A stretch of 5,686 nucleotides of DNA from assembly GCA_031282385.1 (NCBI GenBank), contig JAITDV010000558.1:1-5686 (forward strand). Direction: 5' to 3'. This stretch comes from Planctomycetaceae bacterium. GTDB lineage: Bacteria; Planctomycetota; Planctomycetia; Pirellulales; Thermoguttaceae. The notes below the pieces were generated by a model, which was given only the letters and a program-made list of their open reading frames with translations, was not told where the DNA came from and did no database searches. Of the stretch, positions 1 through 5,577 are shown one piece after another. Numbering within the stretch: position 1 is the stretch's first letter; every line of letters begins with the position of its first letter. Both the position numbers and the translations under genes were made by a program.

Positions 1-197
1 TTATTCCCCGCCTGCGGAGGGGTCAGGAGTGGTCTCCTACTGGTTAGCGAAAAGGTCTAGTCTGTAGTTTTTTTAACTGTCTTTAATAGACATTTTCCCT
101 AACCTAAAAATACATCAACGCAACAAAAAAACTACAACGAAAAACCGACTTTAACTCCTCCGAGACCACCCCTAGCCCCTCCGAAGGAGGGGAATAA
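1..197. repeat. Fold-back (MITE-like) repeat element with long terminal inverted repeats
   Basis: The segment begins TTATTCCCC and ends GGGGAATAA. Bases 1-37 match the reverse complement of 161-197 at about 32 of 37 positions. Inside lie a perfect 12-bp inverted repeat (63-74 with 125-136, TGTAGTTTTTTT) and a small hairpin (78-92, 5-bp stem). The whole could therefore fold into one nested stem. Each outer arm also holds its own small hairpin: CCCCTCC/GGAGGGG at 174-190, and the same with one mismatch at 6-22. No reading frame is apparent inside. Such short, gene-less elements with inverted ends are usually moved by a transposase encoded elsewhere, or behave as REP-like repeats. The left end may lie before the window, since base 1 is already in the repeat. 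Which class it belongs to is inference. Confidence 0.6.
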
Positions 198-221
198 GAA
201 GACGCCTCCGAGAGAGACGAA

Positions 222-280
222 TTATTCCCCTCCTGCGGAGGGGTCAGGAGTGGTCTCCTACTGGTTAGCGAAAAGGTCTA
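222..280. repeat. Second, partial copy of the fold-back repeat left end
   Basis: This 59-base stretch is identical to 1-59 except at one position (G at 10, T at 231). The change makes the hairpin CCCCTCC-TGC-GGAGGGG at 227-243 perfect. The match stops after GGTCTA; from 281 the sequence is transposase-derived instead of the AT-rich core seen after base 59. It is therefore a truncated copy joined to the transposase remnant, either because it inserted there or because a recombination joined the two. It lies 24 bases from the right end of the first copy and in the same orientation as that copy's left arm. Confidence 0.65.
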
Positions 281-281
281 T

Positions 282-568
282 TATGCTAAAAGCGACTATC
301 AAGGTTCGGCGAAGTTATTGATTCACGGAACAAGCAATTCCGAACTTCGCGGTTGTGAGAAACGCAGCAAGAAACGTCGCAGCAGTATTGAACCGATCAT
401 TGGTCACTTAAAAAGTGGTCATCGTCTATGCCGTAACTTTTGCGCTGCGTCAAGGGCGATATTTTGAATGTGATTGGCACCGCGACGGGATTCAACTTGA
501 TGAAGATTCTACGCAAACTCTCTGCGAGGTGCTATTCATCGTATGTCGATGGTGACCTGAGGCTGTAA
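282..568 (+). pseudogene. IS5-type DDE transposase, C-terminal remnant with frameshift
   Basis: The frame 282-440 reads into a conserved C-terminal transposase block containing RRSSIEPIIGHLKSGHRL. This has the R(3)E(6)K spacing of the DDE signature of IS4/IS5-type transposases, and the E of IEP would be the third acidic catalytic residue. The Y that usually starts the Y(2)R(3)E(6)K signature is K here. After F at 438-440 the frame slips: restoring one T in the run 438-441 gives F-L-R-C-V-K-G-D-I-L-N-V-I and then GFNLMKILRKL, the usual tail of the family, ending with TAA at 566-568. Without the repair the frame stops at 465-467. The N-terminal part with the first two catalytic Asp residues is absent, because the repeat copy at 222-280 abuts it. 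The protein cannot be active. The family call is from motif recognition; the exact IS group is uncertain. Confidence 0.75.
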
Positions 569-756
569 CCAAGTCGAAAGGAACAGGCGACTTCTTGTCG
601 GTGAAGAGTCGCTTGCGTACTTTTTCGCTCGCCAACGGAAAATTCTCCCTGCGACCATACCGGATGTTCTCTATAATGGAGCTTGTTGGGCGGGGCTAAC
701 GGGGATCCAAACAAACTCGACGCGAACAAGATGGATACCAGTAAACCAACAAAAAA
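569..756. other. GC-richer segment after the transposase remnant, no recognised gene
   Basis: This stretch lies between the transposase stop and the putative insertion-sequence end at 757. It is clearly richer in G and C than the DNA from 770 onward. It is open in more than one frame on both strands (for example + strand 561-779 and - strand 532-729), which is common in short GC-rich debris, and none of the translations resembles a protein I know. It may be the 3' part of the decayed insertion sequence or a separate fragment. Confidence 0.4.
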
Positions 757-771
757 ACTTTTTCAGGGACA
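757..771 (-). repeat. Putative insertion-sequence end (right end of left element)
   Basis: Read on the minus strand, this is TGTCCCTGAAAAAGT. The same 15 bases occur on the plus strand at 5578-5592. Terminal repeats containing GTCCCTGAAAA are of the kind found on IS5-like elements, and the position downstream of a + strand transposase remnant fits a right end. The bases just outside are CTAA (772-775), which fits the YTAR target preference known for some IS5-group elements. The assignment is inferred from the pairing with 5578-5592; the exact boundary is not fixed. Confidence 0.45.
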
Positions 772-803
772 CTAATTAATGCTTTCAGCTCATTGCTGCG
801 ATT

Positions 804-1037
804 TTAGCCCAAAACAATTTTAAGCATTTCACGACAAAAAAACTTTCCACTGAATAAACACGGGAACAGATATAGTTGGCGATAAGAAAATACACTGTTG
901 CGTTGTTGCCAAAAATTTTTTAAATTTTCAAAATTCATATAAAGCTGCGTAATTTGTGGACAATAAACAGGTTTGTCGGCTAAAGTGGAAACCAAGTTTT
1001 TGGGTTCTTGTCTGAAAATTGTTCCGTGTCCAACTGT
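804..1037 (-). other. Possible gene remnant: open frame of 77 codons, product unknown
   Basis: Following a TAG at 1038-1040, the minus-strand frame stays open to the TAA at 804-806, unusual in such AT-rich DNA. The translation is mixed in composition (it includes PVYCPQITQLYMNFENLKNF and ends FFCREMLKIVLG) and reads like protein rather than a chance frame, but I do not recognise it. No ATG lies near the beginning; a TTG at 993-995 or the ATG of YMNF would be the possible starts, with no clear ribosome-binding site. It ends 32 bases from the putative insertion-sequence end at 757-771, so it could be the 3' remainder of a gene damaged by transposition. It may equally be spurious. Confidence 0.2.
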
Positions 1038-1412
1038 CTATAAATAAAAACTCAATCCAGTAAAAAAATTCTATAAAATCAACAACTCTAATAAAACAAA
1101 AGAATTAAACAACAAGAAAACACACAACAGGAATTTTAGGTAAAAATTTTTTTATTGACTCTATTTTGCGAAAAATTCAACTGACCGCTAACGAAATTTT
1201 CTAATCGTGAAAAATTAAATTTGTCAAATTAATAAAAAAAAGTAATTAAACACAAAACAAAAAATATTTTTACCAAGTTAAAATTTTGCCCTAGAAACAA
1301 ATTGTCCACCTTTATTTCGCGGAAAATTCGACGATACAAAAAATACAGATACGCTTTCAGAAAATAAATACAATAACTTCTTATTCATTAATACCTTAAC
1401 CTAGAGCAAACT

Positions 1413-1445
1413 ATAAGAATTTATATGTTTCTTATTGTTTTTTTT
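1413..1445 (+). terminator. Weak terminator-like stem with T-run
   Basis: ATAAGAA at 1413-1419 is followed after nine bases by its exact reverse complement TTCTTAT at 1429-1435, then TG and a run of eight Ts (1438-1445). The arrangement is that of an intrinsic terminator, but the 7-bp stem holds only one G-C pair and no gene ends just upstream. In such AT-rich DNA it could be chance. Confidence 0.2.
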
Positions 1446-1492
1446 ACTTACATTAAAAAAATTAGCTAGACATTATCAGACTGGACTGGCGG

Positions 1493-1519
1493 TTGACATT
1501 TCGTATTTTCTGTTATAAT
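1493..1519 (+). promoter_or_regulatory. Near-consensus sigma-70-type promoter
   Basis: A perfect -35 hexamer TTGACA (1493-1498) and a perfect -10 hexamer TATAAT (1514-1519) are separated by 15 bases. This is shorter than the usual 17, but the TG at 1511-1512 one base before the -10 makes it an extended -10 promoter, which tolerates poor spacing. Transcription would start near 1526 and run rightward. No reading frame follows closely; the first confident gene, the TetR-like repressor, starts about 825 bases later. It may therefore drive a small RNA, or the repressor with a very long leader. Confidence 0.55.
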
Positions 1520-1528
1520 ACTCCGCAG

Positions 1529-1554
1529 TAGGTCAATGTGGCGATATTGACCTA
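1529..1554. promoter_or_regulatory. 26-bp perfect palindrome at the presumed start point, operator candidate
   Basis: TAGGTCAAT (1529-1537) and ATTGACCTA (1546-1554) are exact 9-base inverted repeats around an 8-base centre, GTGGCGAT. The palindrome begins about three bases after the expected transcription start of the promoter at 1493-1519, where a bound repressor dimer would block initiation. Size and symmetry fit dimeric helix-turn-helix regulators such as TetR-family proteins, one of which is encoded at 2352-3080. As RNA it would make a 9-bp stem at the 5' end of the transcript, which could also protect it. The choice between DNA operator and RNA stem is open. Confidence 0.5.
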
Positions 1555-1623
1555 ATTAATCGGTCTATTTTATTATTATTAAGTATGTGATTCGGTCATT
1601 TATTCCTAACTGATACGATTAAC

Positions 1624-1648
1624 TAGTCAAATTTTATAATTTGAACTA
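1624..1648. repeat. Stem-loop in the AT-rich region
   Basis: TAGTCAAATT (1624-1633) pairs with AATTTGAACTA (1638-1648) across a TTAT loop, with one bulged base. The stem is flanked by a TACGATT repeat on each side (1614-1620 and 1652-1658). It lies about 100 bases after the presumed transcription start at 1526 and would be part of any transcript from that promoter. It has no T-run and is not a typical terminator. Function unknown. Confidence 0.3.
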
Positions 1649-1897
1649 ATATTACGATTGATTTATGCCGTTTTAAGTTTAATTAAAAAACCTGAATGAG
1701 TGATTTTTTTGTTTTTATTCCTGAACCAAAATTTACATAATTGTCATCAACCAAATGTCTTTTACGATTACTTACTGAATTGATGCCAAATAACGTATTC
1801 AACATTTTAATTGAATATTGTACAAGCTGCCCAAATTAACAGGGCGGGTTTGAGAAGTAGCTGAAATTTAATTAGATTGACACTTGGTTTTAACCGG

Positions 1898-1930
1898 TCA
1901 GGTCAAATTTATTGATTATCCATGACCTGA
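1898..1930. promoter_or_regulatory. Second GGTCA palindrome, possible operator
   Basis: TCAGGTCA (1898-1905) and TGACCTGA (1923-1930) are exact 8-base inverted repeats separated by 17 bases. The core AGGTCA/TGACCT is the same as in the palindrome at 1529-1554, and a further CGGTCA overlaps the left arm (1895-1900). The wider spacing (25 bases centre to centre, against 17 for the first site) means that the two sites would not present their half-sites identically. It could be an auxiliary site for the same regulator or a stem-loop in a transcript. It lies about 420 bases before the repressor gene. Confidence 0.3.
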
Positions 1931-2351
1931 TAAATAATTATTTTTTAACTAAATTTTTATATACCAACCACATTTCAAGCTGCTTGCACTTTAAGTTCAT
2001 TCATCGTTGCCTGCTTACCCATTTGAAAACAGGCTATTGAGCCGCGTAATTTATTGTGCGTGCAGTATAAATTCGGTAACACAAGTGAGTTAAAAGGTTT
2101 TCCGAGCGGAACCCTGTGTTTGTTACTAATCAGAAGTAACGAATTAACGTTACATATATTTTCGGCTTACAGAGCTGAAATTACAATTCCGGTGTTGTCC
2201 GAAGATCAGGGCGCATTTCGTTTTGGCGTACAATAGATTAACGGTTTGGACAAATTATTCATCATAATTTTGCAATGATAGCCCATTGAATAACAACCAA
2301 GCTCACTAATGTCAACTTACGGCTTGCTTAACATAATACAAAAAAATTCCA

Positions 2352-3080
2352 ATGACTAAGTCATCCTTAGAAACACGTAATGCCATATTACAAGCGGCAT
2401 GTGAACTTTTTGGGGAATATGGTTTTAATGCGGTTTCGACCAGAATGATCGCAGACAAAGCTGGCGTAAATCTTGCCGGAATTCATTACCATTTTCACAG
2501 TAAGGGCGGCTTATACGAAGAGGCGCTCAAAGCTGCTCATAGTTTGGAAGAGCCGCTTTCAATTGATCGATTGCTTGAGGAGATGCCAGATTTATTTGAT
2601 ACGCCCGCCGGCAAGTCGCATGCAATTTACCGCATTGTTACAGATTATTTCAGACGGCAACCACTCAAAGTAGAAAGTTGGCGGCGAAATATACTTTTCC
2701 GTGAATTGCTTGACCCATCGGAATATTACCTGAAAATCCACGAAACTTACAATATCAAAGCATCTCAAAGTATGCTTGACCTTTATTTTACGCTTGTACC
2801 CGACGGCAATCTTGCGGATGCTTGTGCTTGGATAAGTTATCCGGTTTCGCAGGTAATTTTTTATATTTCGAGCAATGTATTGAACAAAAAATTACTCGAC
2901 GAAGTAACATTAGACAACCTTTACCGCAGCGTTATCAAAACGACAATTCGTGCAATGATATTGTTACTTGACTTGCCGATTCCTGCATTGTTACAACAAA
3001 ATTCGGTGCCCCGATCCGGCTCCGCAAATAATCAGGCAAATGAATTTGAAACAGATTTAACTAATTTGACTAAAAACTAA
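2352..3080 (+). CDS. TetR/AcrR-family transcriptional repressor, CecR (CerR)-like
   Basis: This 242-residue protein is predicted to be a cytoplasmic one-component regulator that binds operator DNA as a dimer and lets go when a small ligand enters its C-terminal domain. Residues 8-55 form the TetR DNA-binding domain: TRNAILQAACELFGEYGF, then the helix-turn-helix S29-F48 (TRMIADKAGVNLAGIHYHF) and the family's closing SKGGLY. Residues 75-205 are all-helical and resemble the CecR/DUF1956 C-terminal domain (FRELLDPSEYY, then YPVSQVIFYISSNVL). The last 30 residues are polar and probably disordered. In E. coli CecR controls an ABC drug exporter and a helicase gene; no such target is beside this gene, so its targets are unknown. 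The ATG at 2352 is the only reasonable start, because an in-frame TAA lies at 2334-2336. There is no Shine-Dalgarno sequence, only an A-run, and a weak promoter (ATGTCA 2309-2314, CATAAT 2332-2337) would give a very short leader. The palindromes at 1529-1554 and 1898-1930 are candidate operators. Confidence 0.88.
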   Translation: MTKSSLETRNAILQAACELFGEYGFNAVSTRMIADKAGVNLAGIHYHFHSKGGLYEEALKAAHSLEEPLSIDRLLEEMPDLFDTPAGKSHAIYRIVTDYFRRQPLKVESWRRNILFRELLDPSEYYLKIHETYNIKASQSMLDLYFTLVPDGNLADACAWISYPVSQVIFYISSNVLNKKLLDEVTLDNLYRSVIKTTIRAMILLLDLPIPALLQQNSVPRSGSANNQANEFETDLTNLTKN

Positions 3081-3470
3081 TAATCACAGATTTGATATTG
3101 TGCAAAAAAATGACAACGAATTTGATGAATAATTTTAAGCTGTTCACATATTATTTTTTGGTAATGCGTATTGACTTATTATTTGAAGTTTTTCAATGCG
3201 TTTGAGTTACTGAATCCTTAACGTGTGTTCGGTATAGTACGGCAGGAAGCTATGCTTGTCGGAAGCGAGTGGTGGATACCTGAATTATAAATTATGAGTT
3301 TATGTAAAGATTTCCGGTATTTCATCCTTCAGCCATGTCGAACTAAAACATCATACAATTGTTAAACAAAATGCTCCCAAGGACGGTGAACAGTATTGGC
3401 ATCAAGGAAGAATGAGGGGTTACAGGATCAGGACGCATAATATTTTCAAGTCCGTTACAGGGGTTTCACC
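3081..3470. other. 390-base gap: likely leader region of the sigma factor gene
   Basis: No reading frame of note is present. A -10-like TATAGT (3233-3238) has only a poor -35 (CTGAAT, 3210-3215, 17 bases apart), so a promoter here is possible but weak. Transcripts starting near 3245 would carry a leader of about 225 bases. Its beginning has more G and C than its surroundings and can form short alternative stems: GCTT at 3254-3257 can pair with AAGC at 3247-3250 or at 3263-3266, and GGTAT (3231-3235) with ATACC (3275-3279). I find no convincing terminator for the repressor gene upstream, so read-through into the sigma gene is possible. Confidence 0.35.
3459..3463 (+). promoter_or_regulatory. 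Shine-Dalgarno sequence of the sigma factor gene
   Basis: AGGGG lies seven bases before the ATG at 3471. It supports that start, in contrast to the repressor gene, which has none. Confidence 0.6.
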
Positions 3471-5288
3471 ATGAACCATAATTATCAGATAAATGTTATA
3501 AGGGAATTGCGGGATCAGCAGGTACGCTATGCGCCCCGTGAGAAGAAAATTGAGCAAAGTTGCCGTGCGGAGTTACTTTATCGTGAAGTATCCGAAAATA
3601 AAGACTTTTCGTATATGTATGTTTGCATGAGTATAATCGACTTTAAGACGGAAATGTATCCTGATCTTGTGTTGGAAGGTAAGCAATTGAAGCGTGATTT
3701 ACTTCTTTTTATTGATGATTTGTATGATTCTGCCAATGTTACAGTAGAAGAAGCCGGGGAAAAAGTTTGGACGATAGAGGAATTGACTGCCAAATTTAAA
3801 GTTGCCAGTAAGACGATTTCGCGTTGGCGTAAGCAGGGTTTAGTTTCCCGCAAATTTATATTCGGTAGAAAAAAGCGGGTTGGTTTTTTGCAGAGTTCGC
3901 TTGATTATTTTATGGCGAGTGATTCTGAGCGTATTAAACGCGGCGAAAAATTCAGTCAATTGACGACGGAAGAGAAGGAAATGATAATCAAATTAGCGCG
4001 TCGTTTTTCTAATTCGCAATTATCGCCGACAGAAGTTGCAAAACGTATTGCGCGTTATATGAAGCGGTCGGTTGAGACGGTGCGTTATACGGTGAAATCT
4101 TTTGACGAGCATAATGCGGATATTCAGATTTTTCCCAATCGTCATACGCCGCTTGATGAGGATGAGCGTTATGTTATTTTCCAGAAGTATTGTGGCGGAG
4201 TTTCTATTGAGCAGTTGGCAAAAAATTATAACCGGACTCGCGGAAGCATATATCGGACAATTGGTCAAATGCGTGCTGCGCGGATTGCCGGTTTTAATTT
4301 TGAGTATATTGACAGTCTGGAGTTTCATGGGATAACACGCGAGCAGGAGAAGGCAATTATGACGCCGATTTCAACTGCAAACTCTGCTGTAGTTAAAGAC
4401 CGCGAAAGATACATTACAAGCAACAACATCCCAGATGAAAATTATGGCGTCCAAACTTCAGCAAGAAGGTTTGTTGCCAAGCCTGATTTTGTCGAAGTTG
4501 TAGAGGAACATACTTCCCAATATGAACGAATACCGAATTTAACCAACGATGAAACTGGAGTGTTGCCGTATATTTCGAGTTTGTACAAGATTCCGCTACT
4601 GACAAGTGAGCAGGAGATACATCTTTTTCGCAAAATGAACTATATCAAATATAAAGCTTCAATGTTGCGGTCAAAACATGATTCAGCGCATCCGAAAGCG
4701 GTTTTGATGACAAGGATTGAGGAGTTGTATGAGATGGCAAATGCGACGAAGAATGAAATTGTTGCTGCGAATTTGAGGTTAGTGGTATCAATTGCGAAAC
4801 GTCATGTTGGTACGTGTTGTAATTTTTTTGATTTGGTAAGTGACGGCAATCTTTCGCTTTTACGTGCTGTTGAAAAATTTGATTATAGCCGCGGCAACCG
4901 ATTCAGCACTTACGCAACTTGGGCAATTACAAGAAATTACGCAAGAACAATTCCAGACGAAAAACGCCACAGAGACAGGTATCATTTGAATGAGGATGAA
5001 TTATTGGAAAAGGCAATAGACAGACGCAGCGATCTGCAATTAATGGAACGTTATCAAATGGAACGTGAACAACAAGTGGATATGTTGCTTAATACGCTTA
5101 ACGAACGGGAACAACGAATTATTGTGAGCCGTTTCGGAATTGGTCATACAAAATCGCCATTGACTTTGAATGAGGTAGGAGTTGAAATCGGCATTACAAA
5201 AGAAAGAGTACGCCAAATTGAAGCTCGCGCTCTAGCAAAATTACGAAAAATCGCAGAAAACGAAAAACTAGAAATTCCAGGATTATAA
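3471..5288 (+). CDS. RNA polymerase sigma-70-family factor with multi-HTH N-terminal extension (planctomycete type)
   Basis: This 605-residue protein should direct RNA polymerase core to promoters. The N-terminal 300 residues replace region 1.1 and hold three helix-turn-helix-like segments: W100-S149 (IEELTAKFKVASKTISRWRK, MerR/excisionase-like), L184-F211 (SPTEVAKRIARYMKRSVETV) and V244-I272 (IEQLAKNYNRTRGSIYRTI). A polar linker follows (about 298-362). Region 1.2 is 364-389 (LPYISSLYKIPLLTSEQE), region 2 is about 428-500 (ANLRLVVSIAKRHVG, FFDLVSDGNLSLLRAVEKFD, RFSTYATWAI) and region 4 is 537-596 with the -35-binding helix TKERVRQIEARAL. Region 3 is short. The layout matches vegetative-type sigma factors of Planctomycetota as I know them, including the conserved start ELRDQQVRYAPR, which with the AGGGG at 3459 fixes the ATG. 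Against E. coli sigma-70 the WW pair of region 2.3 is WA, and the Q437 and T440 positions are R and A. Whether it is the main or an alternative sigma factor cannot be told here. There is no clear terminator; a T-run lies at 5311-5318 without a stem before it. Confidence 0.93.
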   Translation: MNHNYQINVIRELRDQQVRYAPREKKIEQSCRAELLYREVSENKDFSYMYVCMSIIDFKTEMYPDLVLEGKQLKRDLLLFIDDLYDSANVTVEEAGEKVWTIEELTAKFKVASKTISRWRKQGLVSRKFIFGRKKRVGFLQSSLDYFMASDSERIKRGEKFSQLTTEEKEMIIKLARRFSNSQLSPTEVAKRIARYMKRSVETVRYTVKSFDEHNADIQIFPNRHTPLDEDERYVIFQKYCGGVSIEQLAKNYNRTRGSIYRTIGQMRAARIAGFNFEYIDSLEFHGITREQEKAIMTPISTANSAVVKDRERYITSNNIPDENYGVQTSARRFVAKPDFVEVVEEHTSQYERIPNLTNDETGVLPYISSLYKIPLLTSEQEIHLFRKMNYIKYKASMLRSKHDSAHPKAVLMTRIEELYEMANATKNEIVAANLRLVVSIAKRHVGTCCNFFDLVSDGNLSLLRAVEKFDYSRGNRFSTYATWAITRNYARTIPDEKRHRDRYHLNEDELLEKAIDRRSDLQLMERYQMEREQQVDMLLNTLNEREQRIIVSRFGIGHTKSPLTLNEVGVEIGITKERVRQIEARALAKLRKIAENEKLEIPGL

Positions 5289-5305
5289 AATTCGTAATCA
5301 TTCAG
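5288..5305 (+). repeat. 18-bp direct repeat, first copy
   Basis: AAATTCGTAATCATTCAG starts on the last base of the sigma factor stop codon and recurs at 5539-5556 with one change (C to A). The pair encloses 233 bases that hold nearly all of the minus-strand frame 5298-5552. Confidence 0.55.
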
Positions 5306-5552
5306 CCGTGTTTTTTTTAATCGGTAACTGTTTAGTTACCCAAGCCCAATAATCCGCGCGGAACAATATAATTTTCCAAACGGCTTTAATATTCCAACCC
5401 TTATTTGGAACTTTGCGTTTTAGTTTGTTTCGTTCCCATTCCATAATTTCATAACCCATTTTTCCTGAACAATTGAAGCCCGCGGCTGAATAGTCATTAT
5501 TAATTAACTCAAAACAATAATTCCACTGAAATATTAAAAAATTAGTAATCAT
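5298..5552 (-). CDS. Hypothetical protein of 84 residues, or fragment of a gene
   Basis: I do not recognise this frame. It reads from an ATG at 5550-5552 to a TGA at 5298-5300, converging on the sigma factor gene. The translation is rich in Trp, Tyr and Lys (for example MGYEIMEWERNKLKRKVPNK, then WKIILFRADYWAWVTKQLP), with a basic, probably soluble middle part and no signal peptide or clear membrane segment. The composition looks protein-like rather than random. There is no Shine-Dalgarno sequence and no evident promoter before the ATG. Both its start and stop codons fall inside the 18-bp direct repeats, which suggests that the frame was carried in, or cut out of a larger gene, by a repeat-mediated event. 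It lies 22 bases from the putative insertion-sequence end at 5578-5592 (minus-strand start at 5552). It could be a real small gene or the remains of one. Confidence 0.35.
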   Translation of the reverse strand: MITNFLIFQWNYCFELINNDYSAAGFNCSGKMGYEIMEWERNKLKRKVPNKGWNIKAVWKIILFRADYWAWVTKQLPIKKNTAE

Positions 5553-5556
5553 TCAG
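5539..5556 (+). repeat. 18-bp direct repeat, second copy
   Basis: AAATTAGTAATCATTCAG matches 5288-5305 at 17 of 18 positions. The minus-strand ATG of the 84-residue frame lies inside it; in the other copy the same bases carry that frame's stop codon in a different phase. Confidence 0.55.
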
Positions 5557-5577
5557 TAGAAATTTACAATATTTAGT

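Larger units (their letters stand above)
772..2351. other. Long AT-rich region without a convincing gene
   Basis: These 1.6 kb are very rich in A and T with many homopolymer runs, and most frames are closed. There are two marginal open frames: 804-1037 on the minus strand (see its entry) and 2054-2236 on the plus strand, which would need a TTG start, has no ribosome-binding site and resembles nothing known to me. The noteworthy content is regulatory-looking: a strong promoter at 1493-1519, palindromes at 1529-1554 and 1898-1930, and stem-loops at 1413-1445 and 1624-1648. The region could encode a small RNA starting near 1526, or be a decayed gene region next to mobile DNA. I see no tRNA or rRNA. 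Confidence 0.5.

Noticed and set aside
1..280. CRISPR-like array suggested by repeated blocks at 1 and 222
   Set aside because: There are only two direct copies, 59 bases long, with a 162-base interval that holds an inverted copy; this is a fold-back repeat and not a regular repeat-spacer array.
532..729. 65-codon minus-strand frame over the end of the transposase remnant
   Set aside because: It overlaps the antisense of the conserved transposase tail and lies in GC-richer DNA where several frames are open by chance.
1877..1905. TTGACA at 1877-1882 as a second promoter
   Set aside because: No acceptable -10 hexamer lies 15-19 bases downstream.
2054..2236. 60-codon plus-strand open frame upstream of the repressor gene
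   Set aside because: It needs a TTG start, has no ribosome-binding site, and its translation has no recognisable motif; the surrounding DNA is non-coding in character.
2473..2673. Alternative frame inside the TetR-like gene
   Set aside because: Shadow of the 2352-3080 gene, whose own frame has clear family motifs.
3087..3111. Stem-like CACA/TGTG followed by an A-run after the repressor gene
   Set aside because: Only four solid base pairs, and the tail is A rather than T in the direction of transcription.
3578..4633. Several open frames on both strands inside the sigma factor gene
   Set aside because: All lie inside the well-supported sigma factor frame and have no motifs of their own.
5311..5340. 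T8 run followed by a perfect 6-bp hairpin (GGTAAC/GTTACC, 5323-5340) after the sigma gene
   Set aside because: The T-run precedes the stem on the plus strand and becomes an A-run on the minus strand, so neither strand shows an intrinsic terminator; the stem is also inside the minus-strand frame.
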